A DNA stretch of 64,000 nucleotides from Streptomyces sp. PTY087I2 (GTDB lineage Bacteria > Actinomycetota > Actinomycetes > Streptomycetales > Streptomycetaceae): NCBI RefSeq assembly GCF_001687325.1, contig NZ_LZRD01000018.1:62001-126000 (forward strand), read 5' to 3'. The translations under genes were made by a program, and so were the position numbers. Positions within the stretch are counted from its first letter, which is position 1. Each line of letters begins with the position of its first letter. The notes under the pieces are model-generated. The model did not search any database. It was not told the DNA's origin and was given only the letters and a program-made list of their open reading frames with translations. This document shows, piece after piece, positions 1-8,047 of the stretch.

Positions 1-95
1 GCGGCGGGCGCCGCGGTGGCGAGCGACAGTCCGGACGTCATCAGCAGGCCGGCGAGCACGCCCGTCGCAGCCTTCTTCCCCCAGGTCACCTTCAT
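1..95 (-). CDS. Secreted protein, N-terminal fragment (cut by window edge)
   Basis: Only the first 31 codons are in the window. ATG at 95 follows a GGAGAAAAGGAAC ribosome site. The peptide starts MKVTWGKKAATGVLAG and continues as a hydrophobic stretch ending near ATAAPAA, a typical Sec signal peptide. It lies downstream of, and on the same strand as, the surface-protein operon that follows, so it may be another exported partner; the mature part is not visible and no family can be given. Confidence 0.7.
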   Translation of the reverse strand, partial: MKVTWGKKAATGVLAGLLMTSGLSLATAAPA

Positions 96-248
96 GATGT
101 TCCTTTTCTCCAGGGTGCGGCGCGGGCAGGTGGTCAAGCCTGCCGGTGAGCGCCGCACCCAGATCCTTCCCTTCGCTCCTGCGAAGAGACACCTGAGGAA
201 TCTAGCCTTTTCGATCTTGTACGAGCAAGGCGGGGCGGTCGATTTGAG

Positions 249-1655
249 CTAGTTCTGAGCCTGGGCCGAGGGTGGTCGGCGCACGCCGCGCAGCTTTCGC
301 CACGGGGTGAACGTGAACACCGCGCCGCCCAGCAGGATCGCCGTGCCGGCGACCAGGCCGAGTGCTCTCAGCGCGCCGCCGTCCTCGGCCCCGGTGGCGG
401 CCAGGCCGCCGCCCGAGTCCGTGCCGCCGCCGGACGCCGCCGCTCCGCCGGAGCCTGCCGCTCCGCCGCTTCCGCTGCCGCCGGACGCGCCGCCCGGCTG
501 GGCCGAGGTGTCCAGCTCCAGGGAGACGGCCACATCGGCGGGCGGGGTGCAGGTGGTCGTCGTACCGGCGGCCATCACCGTGAGGACGCCGGGGCTGAGC
601 GTGGACTTGCCGCTCGCGCCGGGCTTGTAGGTGCCGGTGAGGTCGGGGATCTCGATCGGGGCGCCGGTCTTGATGACCTCCTTGTTCAGCGGGCCCTCGA
701 CCGTGACCGTGCCCTGGTCCGCCCCGCCGAGCTTGACCTCCATCGACGGCTTGACCTGGTTGGCCGGGATGTCGATCGGGCTGTCCATCACGGACTTGCT
801 GAACTCCACCGTCAGGTCGTAGTCGCCGCCGCTCTTCTTGGCGCTGATACGGACCGGGGAGGTGGCGTTCTTGTCCCCGATGGGGGTCTTGCACGCGTAG
901 GCGACGGACACCTCCTTGCCGGGGAAGTCGGTCTCGCCGCCCCCGCCGCCGGTGCTTCCGCCGTCACCGCCTCCGGAGGTCGTGCCTCCGGTGTCTGTTC
1001 CTCCGGACGTGGTGCCGCCGGAGTCCGTGCCACCGCTGTCCGAACCGCCGGTGTCCGTGCCGCCCGTGGTCGTGCCGCCGGTGTCCGTGCCGCCCGTCGT
1101 GGAGCCTCCGTCCTCGGTGACCTTGATCGTGGCGCCCGGCCCCACCTCCTCCTTCGGCGCGCACTTGGTGTCCGTGGAGATCGGCTTCGACACGTTGATG
1201 TTGTACGCACCCGGCGTCAGCGTGATCTCCCCGGCCTGCTCCAGCTTCAGCGTGCCCTTCATGTCGGGCAGCACCATCGGGCTGTTCTTGGGGATCGGCG
1301 GGTTCTGCCGGGGGCCCTCCAGCTTCAGTTCGCCGCTCGCCGCACCGCCCAGGGTGACGGTTCCGGTCGGCTTGACCGTGTCCGCCCCCAGGTCCAGCAC
1401 GTCCGGGTTCCTGGACGCGGCCTCGACCGTCTTCCAGACGACCTCGATCTCGTCGCCCACCTTCGCCTCGGCCGGAGCGGTCAGCTCCACCTTCGTGGTG
1501 CCCTGCACGGCGGGCAGTCCCGAGATCGGCGGCGGAATACATTCCGTCGCGTAACTGACCTCGGCGGCCTGGGCCGGGCTCGCGGCCATCAGGATGCCCG
1601 CGCCGCCGAGCATCAGCGCGACTCCTGCCGCGCTCATCCTCCGTTGCGTTCTCAC
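249..1655 (-). CDS. Sortase-anchored surface protein (LAxTG) with two related beta-type domains
   Basis: 468 aa. GTG at 1655 overlaps the upstream stop as GTGA. A signal peptide (about residues 1-31, ending SPAQAA) precedes a first domain (about 33-170), a Gly/Thr/Ser/Asp repeat linker built from GGTDTGG-like units, and a second domain (about 255-385). The tail is LAATG at about residue 418, then a hydrophobic helix and a basic end (WRKLRGVRR), a sorting signal of the LAxTG type used by class E sortases. The second domain is clearly paralogous to the single domain of the protein at 3810-4538 (shared TPIG near the start, LGGA in the middle and TTTTCTP at the end). A Cys near each end of the domain suggests a disulphide. 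It may resemble DUF6801, but this is a weak memory. Role: wall-anchored surface protein; ligand unknown. Confidence 0.85.
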   Translation of the reverse strand: MRTQRRMSAAGVALMLGGAGILMAASPAQAAEVSYATECIPPPISGLPAVQGTTKVELTAPAEAKVGDEIEVVWKTVEAASRNPDVLDLGADTVKPTGTVTLGGAASGELKLEGPRQNPPIPKNSPMVLPDMKGTLKLEQAGEITLTPGAYNINVSKPISTDTKCAPKEEVGPGATIKVTEDGGSTTGGTDTGGTTTGGTDTGGSDSGGTDSGGTTSGGTDTGGTTSGGGDGGSTGGGGGETDFPGKEVSVAYACKTPIGDKNATSPVRISAKKSGGDYDLTVEFSKSVMDSPIDIPANQVKPSMEVKLGGADQGTVTVEGPLNKEVIKTGAPIEIPDLTGTYKPGASGKSTLSPGVLTVMAAGTTTTCTPPADVAVSLELDTSAQPGGASGGSGSGGAAGSGGAAASGGGTDSGGGLAATGAEDGGALRALGLVAGTAILLGGAVFTFTPWRKLRGVRRPPSAQAQN

Positions 1656-2734
1656 GCTTGTCCCTTCGTCGTGGGTCGGGGTCGGTTCTCTGACGGTGCG
1701 GAATCCGGGGTGAACCACGGCAGCACGGCCGTGGTCGCGTTCGTGGTCGTGGTCGCGTTCGTGCTCGTACTCGTGGCGGCGGGCGCCGGGGGCGCGGCCG
1801 GCCTTCGCATGCGGTGCGCGCCGGCGGGGCGGGGCCGGACCTTGTCCACGATCGCCATGCCGATACGGAAGACCGCCGCCGGGACGACCAGGCAGAGCAG
1901 GACCCAGAAGAGCGTGACGCCCCAGGGGCGGCCCACCCCCCACGGCTGCTCGGCCAGCACCGTGTCCCCGTACCGCAGGGAGACCTGGTAGTCGCCGTGC
2001 GCGCCCGCGGACAGCTCGACCGGCAGCGTGATCCGCGCCTTGCCGCCGGGCGGGACCGTGCCGCGCCACTGGCGTTCCTCCCACTGCGGCGCGTAGACGC
2101 CGTGCGCGGTGCCGATCTCGAAGACGGGGTCCTTCACCGGGGCGGACCCGAGATTGCCCACGGTGAAGACGAGTTGGCGCGCGGGCGGGGCCCCGAACCA
2201 GGTGAGCAGGGAGCTGTCACCGTCCAGCCGGGTGGTGGCCAGCACCGCGAGCTTCCCGTCGCCGCTCTGCCGCGGCAGATCCGCCGTGGGATGGCCCGCC
2301 ACCGTGAACACCGCGTCGACCAGTGCCTGTTCACCCGTCACCGTGGCGACGTGCACCACGCAGGGACACGGTTCCGGCGGTTCGGTCACCGGCAGCTTCT
2401 TGCTGAAGTCGCCCTTCTTGTCGGTCGTGACGGCGCGGCCGTCGGCGTTGGCGCAGGAGTTGGTGCCGCCGATGACGCCCCGCTCCGGCGTGGACTGCCC
2501 GCAGATCAGCAGCATCAGCAGCGCATCGGACCGCCAGCCGCTGCCGCTGACGGTGATCTCCCCGCCCTTGCCCGCCTCTTTCTTCGACAGGCTGACGGTG
2601 GGGTCCCCGTCGGCCGCCCGCGCGCCCGGCGCGGTCAGGACGAACAGGGCGGAGAGGAGGGCGAGGAGTGTCAGGAGCGCCAGGAGGGCGGGCCGGAGGG
2701 TACGAGGGGGTTCGGGTCCGAGCTGCCGCGTCAC
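1652..2734 (-). CDS. Exported membrane-anchored protein, neocarzinostatin-fold-like domain
   Basis: 360 aa. GTG at 2734 overlaps the preceding stop (GTGA). A long N-terminal hydrophobic segment (LLALLTLLALLSALFVLTAPG) ends at PGARAA. The next about 110 residues (VSLSKKEAGKGGEITVSGSGW, then a C...C...C pattern including PCPCVV) have the layout of neocarzinostatin-type Ig-like domains, here without any sign of chromophore genes. A second beta-rich part (about 165-285) follows. A transmembrane helix (about 290-312, WGVTLFWVLLCLVVPAAVF) and a basic, Thr/Ala-rich cytoplasmic tail complete the protein. Middle gene of a three-gene coupled operon of surface proteins. The fold call is by pattern only. 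Confidence 0.75.
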   Translation of the reverse strand: MTRQLGPEPPRTLRPALLALLTLLALLSALFVLTAPGARAADGDPTVSLSKKEAGKGGEITVSGSGWRSDALLMLLICGQSTPERGVIGGTNSCANADGRAVTTDKKGDFSKKLPVTEPPEPCPCVVHVATVTGEQALVDAVFTVAGHPTADLPRQSGDGKLAVLATTRLDGDSSLLTWFGAPPARQLVFTVGNLGSAPVKDPVFEIGTAHGVYAPQWEERQWRGTVPPGGKARITLPVELSAGAHGDYQVSLRYGDTVLAEQPWGVGRPWGVTLFWVLLCLVVPAAVFRIGMAIVDKVRPRPAGAHRMRRPAAPPAPAATSTSTNATTTTNATTAVLPWFTPDSAPSENRPRPTTKGQA

Positions 2735-3708
2735 GTCTTCGCTCCCGCCTTCAGCAACGGTTCGGTGGCCACCGGGGGTTGCTCCTCGACCGGCGGAAGG
2801 TGCGGGGCCGGTTGCGGGGGCGCGTGCCCCGTGCGCCGCAGTCGCGTGCGTCGCCGCCCCGTGCCTCGCCGCCGCGTCCGTCGCCGTCGGTACGCGCCGG
2901 AGGCGAGCGCGGCCAGGCCGCCGAGGACCAGCAGCCCGCCGCCCACGGCCGGGGCCACCGGGATGTACGTCGCCGAGCCCTCGGCCTCGTCCCGGGCACC
3001 CCCCGGCGCGGTGACCCGCAGCCGTACGGTGACCGCGTCCAGGGCCGGGGCGTCCGGCCAGGGTTCGGTCCGCTCGGCCCTCCGGCCGGGGGCCAGCTCC
3101 AGCGGCAGGGCGCGTTCCGGGCGGTCCAGCAGCGTGCCGAACACCCCCTCGGCGCGCACCGCCAGCCGGGGCCTCAGCATCGCGTTGCCCCGGTTGACCA
3201 GGGCGTACCGGATGGTCCCGCCGGAGATCTCGACGTCCTCGACGGTGAGCGCCGCCAGCGTCGGGCCGCCGATCCGGACCCGGACCGGTACGCGGACCTC
3301 CTCGCCCCCGCCGGTGGCCACGGCCTCCCCGGAGGCGTCGCCGGGCACCGCGTCGGGCGGCACCGTGAGGGCGAGCGGCACGTCGGCGCGGGTCCGGGCC
3401 GGGACGGTGACCGTGTCCTCGGCGAACCTGATCCAGCGCCCGGCCCGGCCGTCGCCCCGGAGCCGTACGGTCAGCGGGGTCCGGCCGGAGTTGGTCACCG
3501 CGAGGCGGTCCTGGAGGACCGTGCCGGGGGTGCCCTCCAGATAGACGTACGGCCGGGCGTCCCGGTCGGTGCCACCGGCGGGCCGGGCCGTCCAGTCGGC
3601 CGGACCGTCGTCGGCGGCGGCCGGGGACGCGAGCCCGCAGAGCAGCGCGGCGAGTGCCGCCGTCAGGACGGGCAGTGCCCGGCGGAGGCGCGGGGTGGGT
3701 GGCGACAT
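2731..3708 (-). CDS. Secreted membrane-anchored protein resembling DUF916 / WxL-interacting proteins
   Basis: 325 aa, ATG at 3708, first gene of a GTGA-coupled three-gene operon. Signal peptide to about residue 32 (SPAAADD). The following about 90 residues have the DUF916-type pattern: DWTARP, RPYVYLEGTPG, an N-S-G-R-T-P-L-T-V strand, W-I-R-F, then V-P-A-R-T and P-P-D-A-V-P-G-D. A second beta domain follows, then one membrane helix (about 255-277) and a very Arg-rich cytoplasmic tail. In Firmicutes, proteins with this layout bind peptidoglycan and partner WxL surface proteins. Here the neighbours are sortase-type anchored proteins instead, so a scaffold role for them is inference. Confidence 0.7.
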   Translation of the reverse strand: MSPPTPRLRRALPVLTAALAALLCGLASPAAADDGPADWTARPAGGTDRDARPYVYLEGTPGTVLQDRLAVTNSGRTPLTVRLRGDGRAGRWIRFAEDTVTVPARTRADVPLALTVPPDAVPGDASGEAVATGGGEEVRVPVRVRIGGPTLAALTVEDVEISGGTIRYALVNRGNAMLRPRLAVRAEGVFGTLLDRPERALPLELAPGRRAERTEPWPDAPALDAVTVRLRVTAPGGARDEAEGSATYIPVAPAVGGGLLVLGGLAALASGAYRRRRTRRRGTGRRRTRLRRTGHAPPQPAPHLPPVEEQPPVATEPLLKAGAKT

Positions 3709-3809
3709 GGGCGGCTCCTCTGCCTTCCGGCGGCGATGGCGCTGCCGTGCGGGCCGTACGTGCGGACGGCCGGGGCCCGCGCACGCCGCACGGACCGCAC
3801 GGACCGTGA

Positions 3810-4538
3810 TCAGCCCGTGGAGCGCTGTCCGCGCCGGGTCAGCCAGAGCACTCCGGCCGCTCCGGTCAGCAGCACGGTGCCGCCGAGCGTGCCGAGCGCC
3901 GCCGCCGAGTCCAGGGGGCCGGTGCGGGGCAGTTCGCCGCCGCCCGTGGAGCCTCCCGAACTGCCACCGGTGGAGCCGCCCGTGGAGCCTCCGGTGGAAC
4001 CGCCCGTGGAGCCGCCTCCCGACGAACCGCCCGCCCCCTGGACGTCGAGTTCGAGGGACGGGCCGGGGCTGTTCTTGGGCGTACAGGTGGTGGTCGTACC
4101 GAGGGCCTTGATGGTGAGGACCCCGGCGGTGAAGGTGACCTTGCCGCTCTTCTTCGGGGTGTACGTCCCCGACAAGTCACTAATCCTGATCGGGGTGTTG
4201 GCCGGAATCGCCTCGGCGTTCGCCGGGCCGGAGACCTGGACCTTGCCCGTCTCCGCACCGCCCAGTTCGATCACGGCGCTCGGGTTCATGGCCCCCTTCC
4301 CCAACTCGACCGGGCTGGAGGAGACGCCCTTCTGGAAGGACATGGTGAGCTTGTAGCCGGCGCCGCTCTTGACGCTCTTGATGTCGATGGGCGAGACGGC
4401 GCCCTTGGGTCCGATGGGCGTCACGCACTGGTAGTCGACGTCCACGACCTCGGCGTACGCGGCAGGCGCGCCCGCCACCACGATCGAGCCCGCCAGCGCG
4501 GCCGCCAGCGCGAGAGTTGTCCGTTTCCGGTTCGGCAC
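3810..4538 (-). CDS. Sortase-anchored surface protein (LPxTG)
   Basis: 242 aa. GTG at 4538 is preceded by AGAGGGGAACACGAG. Signal peptide to about residue 24 (APAAYA), then one about 125-residue domain starting DYQCVTPIG and ending TTTTCTP, closely related to the second domain of the LAxTG protein 2 kb downstream. A Gly/Ser/Thr repeat linker (GGSTGG units) leads to LPRTG at residue 203, a hydrophobic helix and a short RRGQRS tail, a classic cell-wall sorting signal. A 101-bp gap separates it from the operon that follows, so it may be co-transcribed or separate. Function unknown beyond surface display. Confidence 0.85.
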   Translation of the reverse strand: MPNRKRTTLALAAALAGSIVVAGAPAAYAEVVDVDYQCVTPIGPKGAVSPIDIKSVKSGAGYKLTMSFQKGVSSSPVELGKGAMNPSAVIELGGAETGKVQVSGPANAEAIPANTPIRISDLSGTYTPKKSGKVTFTAGVLTIKALGTTTTCTPKNSPGPSLELDVQGAGGSSGGGSTGGSTGGSTGGSTGGSSGGSTGGGELPRTGPLDSAAALGTLGGTVLLTGAAGVLWLTRRGQRSTG

Positions 4539-4655
4539 CTCGTGTTCCCCTCTTGCCGGACGCCGCCGCGCGCCACGACCCGTACGGACGCACATTGCTG
4601 ACGGCACATCAGATTGGGCGCTCAAGGTACGCCCGGGGCCTGATGGAGGGAAGAC

Positions 4656-4684
4656 AAAGAGCGCGCCGATCCGGCGCGCTCTTT
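4656..4684 (-). terminator. Hairpin terminator
   Basis: Perfect 13-bp stem (AAAGAGCGCGCCG, 4656-4668, with 4672-4684), 3-nt loop, T-rich on both sides. It lies just after the stop of the anti-sigma kinase gene on the minus strand, which it should terminate; a T-run on the plus side makes it potentially bidirectional. Confidence 0.8.
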
Positions 4685-4706
4685 TCGGTGCGGGTGGGGG
4701 CGGCCT

Positions 4707-5198
4707 CTACGCGGGGGCGGCGAGCTCCGCCCAGACGGTCTTGCCCGGGGCGTCCGGCGTACGCAGCACGCCCCAGTCCAGGCAGAGGCGCTGCACGATG
4801 AACATGCCGTGGCCCCCGGGCCGGCCGGCGCGGTGCGGGGTGCGGGGGGCGGGCTGGCCGGCGCCCCGGTCGGCGACCTCGACCCGCAGCCCCTTGGGGG
4901 TGCGGCCGATGCGGAGCTCCTCGGGGCCGTCCGCGTGCAGGCAGGCGTTGGTCACCAGCTCGGAGACGACCAGCAGGACGTCCTCGGCGGCGGCCCTGCG
5001 GTCGGCGGTGGACGCCGGGAGCCAGCCCCAGTCGTGCAGGGCCTGCCGGGCGAAGTCCCGGGCCGTCGGAACGATGCCACTGGCCTGTGCGAGCGAGAGC
5101 GTGCGCCACTGCCGCTCGGCCGGGACGGGCGAGGCCGCGCCCGCTTCGTCCGGCTCGCGACCGAGGTCGCCCGGCGGATGCTGCCGGGTGGTGCTCAT
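4707..5198 (-). CDS. Anti-sigma factor kinase, RsbW/SpoIIAB-like HATPase
   Basis: 163 aa. A single GHKL ATPase domain with N box ELVTNACLHA, G1 box VADRGAGQP and G2 box GGHGMFIV. Proteins of this kind bind a SigB/F-type sigma factor and phosphorylate the serine of a cognate STAS protein. The STAS gene (5401-5769) and a sigma factor gene (6055-7044) are next to it, so a complete partner-switching module is present. By gene order it looks like the PrsI/ArsI/SigI set of S. coelicolor, recalled rather than searched. ATG at 5198 follows GGTGAGGTGAAG. Confidence 0.88.
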   Translation of the reverse strand: MSTTRQHPPGDLGREPDEAGAASPVPAERQWRTLSLAQASGIVPTARDFARQALHDWGWLPASTADRRAAAEDVLLVVSELVTNACLHADGPEELRIGRTPKGLRVEVADRGAGQPAPRTPHRAGRPGGHGMFIVQRLCLDWGVLRTPDAPGKTVWAELAAPA

Positions 5199-5400
5199 CA
5201 GCGCTTCACCTCACCGATTCGCCATGTCGCCATGTCGCCGTTGAACAGATAGTGATCAGTTACCGAGTGTGCCGGAGCCCTCGCGGGGCACCGACGGGGT
5301 GTCTCCTGCCCTGCCATGTCGCAACAACACCCACTTGAGGCACACGATCGCGTGACACAGCCGACATCAGGGACGCCCGCGGCCGCACGGTCGTGCCGGG

Positions 5401-5769
5401 TCAGGTGGCCAGGGCCTCGTCGAGCGTGGCGTGGACGGTGAAGACCGCCTCGGCGCCGGTGATCTCGAACACCCTCGCCACGACGGGCAGCATTCCGGCC
5501 AGATGGACGCCGCCGCCGGCCGCCTCCGCCTTGAGGCGGGCGCCGAGCAGCACGTTCAGCCCGGTGGAATCGCAGAAATCCAGGCGGGAGCAGTCGACCA
5601 CCAGGCGCGAGCGCCCCTGCTCGACCGCACTCTCCAGAGGCTCGCGCAGCAGATCCGCGGTGTGGTGATCGAGCTCACCCACCGGGGTCACCACCTCGCT
5701 GCGCCCCTCGGTCCGGGCCTCGACCTGAAGCCGACCCCGGTTCGCACTGCCGACCGTCCCGCGGTCCAT
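5401..5769 (-). CDS. STAS-domain anti-sigma factor antagonist
   Basis: 122 aa from ATG 5769, with GAGGGACAGGC upstream; longer in-frame starts exist but have no ribosome site and extend past the family length. The STAS fold is recognisable: GELDHHTADLL near residue 35 and the phosphorylation loop FCDSTGLNVL, where the Ser of DSTG is the expected target of the neighbouring kinase. Unphosphorylated, it should release the sigma factor. Same strand as the kinase, about 200 bp apart, and divergent from the sigma gene across a 285-bp gap. Confidence 0.88.
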   Translation of the reverse strand: MDRGTVGSANRGRLQVEARTEGRSEVVTPVGELDHHTADLLREPLESAVEQGRSRLVVDCSRLDFCDSTGLNVLLGARLKAEAAGGGVHLAGMLPVVARVFEITGAEAVFTVHATLDEALAT

Positions 5770-6054
5770 GCCTGTCCCTCTTCGCCGTTCGTCACTGTGC
5801 GCGTCACTGCCTGTGCGGCTGTATGCGTAGCTGCCGCCGACGTGCGTAAAACAGTACGCGTTCCGCACGCCACACGGTAGTCGGAGACCTCAACAAACCG
5901 GACATATGGCGGCAATTGGCGCTTGTCACTGCTGGTCAAGACCGGGTATGGGTAGAGGGACACCAGAAATGCGACCGGCTTCGGAGGCGCCGCTTCACCG
6001 CAGGAACACGTATGGGCATCGGCAGCCATATGCCGAGAACGATGGAGGAGAACC

Positions 6055-7044
6055 ATGTCACCCCGGCTCGACGTAGCGCGTACCCAGAACGCGTCGTCGG
6101 CATGTCCTCAGGGACCGACCAATTCCGACTCCCCCGCCGCGAGCGCCGTCCCCGGCCCGCGCACCGGCACCGCCGGTAACCCCAGCACCACCAGCACCAC
6201 CTCAGACTTCTCCGGCGCTTCCGACGAGGGCCTCGAAGGGCTCGAAGGGCTTCCCGAGATCCCGCCGTACGCCGAAGTGGGCGCTCTGGACGCCAGGGCC
6301 CTGTCGAAGACGCTCTTCGAGCGGCTGGAGTCCCTCGAAGAGGGCACCCACGAGTACAGCTACGTCCGCAACACCCTCGTCGAGCTGAACCTCGCGCTCG
6401 TCAAGTTCGCCGCCTCCCGGTTCCGCTCCCGCAGCGAGCCGATGGAGGACATCGTCCAGGTCGGCACCATCGGCCTGATCAAGGCGATCGACCGGTTCGA
6501 GCTGAGCCGCGGGGTGGAGTTCCCGACCTTCGCGATGCCGACGATCGTCGGCGAGATCAAGCGCTTCTTCCGGGACACCAGCTGGTCCGTGCGCGTGCCG
6601 CGCCGGCTCCAGGAGCTGCGGCTCGACCTGGCGAAGGCCGGCGACGAGCTCTCCCAGCAGCTGGACCGCGCGCCCACCGTGGCGGAGCTGTCCGAGCGGC
6701 TCGGGATCACCCCGGACGAGGTCGTCGAGGGCATGTCCGCGAGCAACGCGTACACCGCGAGCTCGCTCGACGCCAAGCCCGAGGAGGACGACGGCGAGGG
6801 CGCCCTCGCGGACCGCATCGGCTACGAGGACCACGGGCTCGAAGGCATCGAGTACGTCGAGTCCCTGAAGCCGCTGATCGCCGCGCTGCCCGCCCGGGAC
6901 CGGATGATCCTCTCGCTCCGCTTCGTCAGCAACATGACGCAGTCGGAGATCGGCGAGGAGCTGAACATCTCGCAGATGCACGTCTCCCGCCTGCTCTCCC
7001 GCACGCTGACCAAGCTCCGCAAGGGTCTGACCCTGGAGGAGTGA
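6055..7044 (+). CDS. SigB/SigF-family RNA polymerase sigma factor
   Basis: 329 aa, ATG at 6055 with GGAGGAG. A low-complexity Ser/Thr/Gly-rich N-terminus (about 1-75) precedes the group 3 sigma core. Region 2 contains LVKFAASRFRSRSEPMEDIVQ and the -10 recognition part GVEFPTFAMPTIVGEIKRFFRD. Region 3 has VPRRLQELRL and APTVAELSERLGI. Region 4 has LPARDRMILSLRFVSNMTQSE followed by a helix-turn-helix ending MHVSRLLSRTLTKLRKGL. The adjacent anti-sigma kinase and STAS antagonist show that it is controlled by partner switching. Gene order suggests SigI; other SigB-like paralogues of Streptomyces cannot be excluded from sequence reading alone. Confidence 0.92.
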   Translation: MSPRLDVARTQNASSACPQGPTNSDSPAASAVPGPRTGTAGNPSTTSTTSDFSGASDEGLEGLEGLPEIPPYAEVGALDARALSKTLFERLESLEEGTHEYSYVRNTLVELNLALVKFAASRFRSRSEPMEDIVQVGTIGLIKAIDRFELSRGVEFPTFAMPTIVGEIKRFFRDTSWSVRVPRRLQELRLDLAKAGDELSQQLDRAPTVAELSERLGITPDEVVEGMSASNAYTASSLDAKPEEDDGEGALADRIGYEDHGLEGIEYVESLKPLIAALPARDRMILSLRFVSNMTQSEIGEELNISQMHVSRLLSRTLTKLRKGLTLEE

Positions 7045-7095
7045 TCCCCCACCCGGCCCACCGCCCCGCCACGGGGCCCGGTGGCCGAGGAGCAC

Positions 7096-7139
7096 CGCGG
7101 AAGGACCCGCCCCGGACATCGGGAGCGGGTCCTTCCGCG
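7096..7139 (+). terminator. Strong hairpin terminator after the sigma factor gene
   Basis: Perfect 15-bp stem CGCGGAAGGACCCGC (7096-7110) with 7125-7139 and a 14-nt loop. It starts 52 bp after the sigma factor stop. Confidence 0.8.
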
Positions 7140-7239
7140 TGTGGGGCGGTACGGAGCCGGGCCCGGGGGTCGGCTACTCATCCGCGATGAGTACGCCACC
7201 GGAGGCGGTCGGTGTCCGCGGGCTCCTAGCGTTTCGATC

Positions 7240-8047
7240 ATGAACGCGCCCCGGCCCCACCCCTGGTATCGCACGGCACCCCGCCGGCACCTCCTGCGCC
7301 GTCCACCCCTCCCCCGGTCCCGCGCCGCCCGCGTCCTCCGCGCGGTGGTCGTCGCGGTGGCAACGGTCGCCGCACTCGCCTGGCTGTGGAACGGGACGCC
7401 GTATCCGAAGTCCGACCCCGACCGCATCGCCGCCCAGCTCAAGGACCAGGCCCAGCGCGCCTACGACGAGGCCGCGCTGCCCGGCCGGCCCGAGGTGGAG
7501 CTCGGCCGGGTGGAGACGGGAACGTGCTACTACCGAGGCCTGCGGAGCCTGGCCCACATCGACCGGGGCCGCTCGGACGTCAGGAGCTTCAACTTGGACT
7601 GGCAGGTGACTGCGGTCCCGGAGGACGTCGCCCGGTCCGGCCTGCACCGGATGCGGGCGCGGCTGGAACGCGAGGGCTGGACCTTCGTCGGCAGCGGCGT
7701 GGACCGGCCCGGCCCGGTCCGGCCTGCACCGGATGCGGGCGCGGCTGGAACGCGAGGGCTGGACCTTCGTCGGCAGCGGCGTGGACCGGCCCGGCTTCCG
7801 CTTCCGGAACCCGGACGCCGGGGACGACGGCGAGCACGTGGAGCATGTGGACGCGCGCTGGTACCGGGAGACCGGAACGTACGCCGTCAGCGTCTACGCG
7901 GGCTGCGGGAAGCTTCCCGACGGCTTCTACGAGTACACGTGGCCGGAGCGCGACTGGGCCCCGGCGGCGGCCCCCCGGACCGTCCGTCACACCACCCGCT
8001 CCCCGCCCCGCCACACCGCGCTGACCAGCGGGACGCCCGGGCGGTAG
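7240..8047 (+). pseudogene. Membrane-anchored/exported protein gene frameshifted by an 82-bp tandem duplication
   Basis: ATG at 7240 opens a protein with a basic N-terminus and one hydrophobic segment (RVLRAVVVAVATVAALAWLW). It continues through EVELGRVETGTCYYRGLRS to GWTFVGSGVDRPG. There the 82 bp at 7631-7712 repeat exactly at 7713-7794, and 82 is not a multiple of 3. Removing one copy restores an uninterrupted 241-aa frame that continues FRFRNPDAGDDGEHVEHVDA to a stop at 8047. As it stands, the frame instead runs antisense through hutI to 9321. The C-terminal about 60 bp overlap the end of hutI convergently. Family unrecognised. The duplication could be real or an assembly error. Confidence 0.75.
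7631..7794. repeat. Exact 82-bp tandem duplication
   Basis: Copy 1 is 7631-7712, copy 2 is 7713-7794; both begin CCCGGTCCGGCCTGCACCGG. The copies are identical and adjacent and sit inside a coding region. Confidence 0.9.

Noticed and set aside
940..1110. Tandem DNA repeats encoding GGTDTGG
   Set aside because: Explained by the low-complexity Gly/Thr linker of the LAxTG protein; not a mobile or regulatory element.
1652..2734. Possible enediyne (neocarzinostatin) resistance or apoprotein
   Set aside because: The fold is similar, but the protein is membrane-anchored in a surface operon and no chromophore genes are present.
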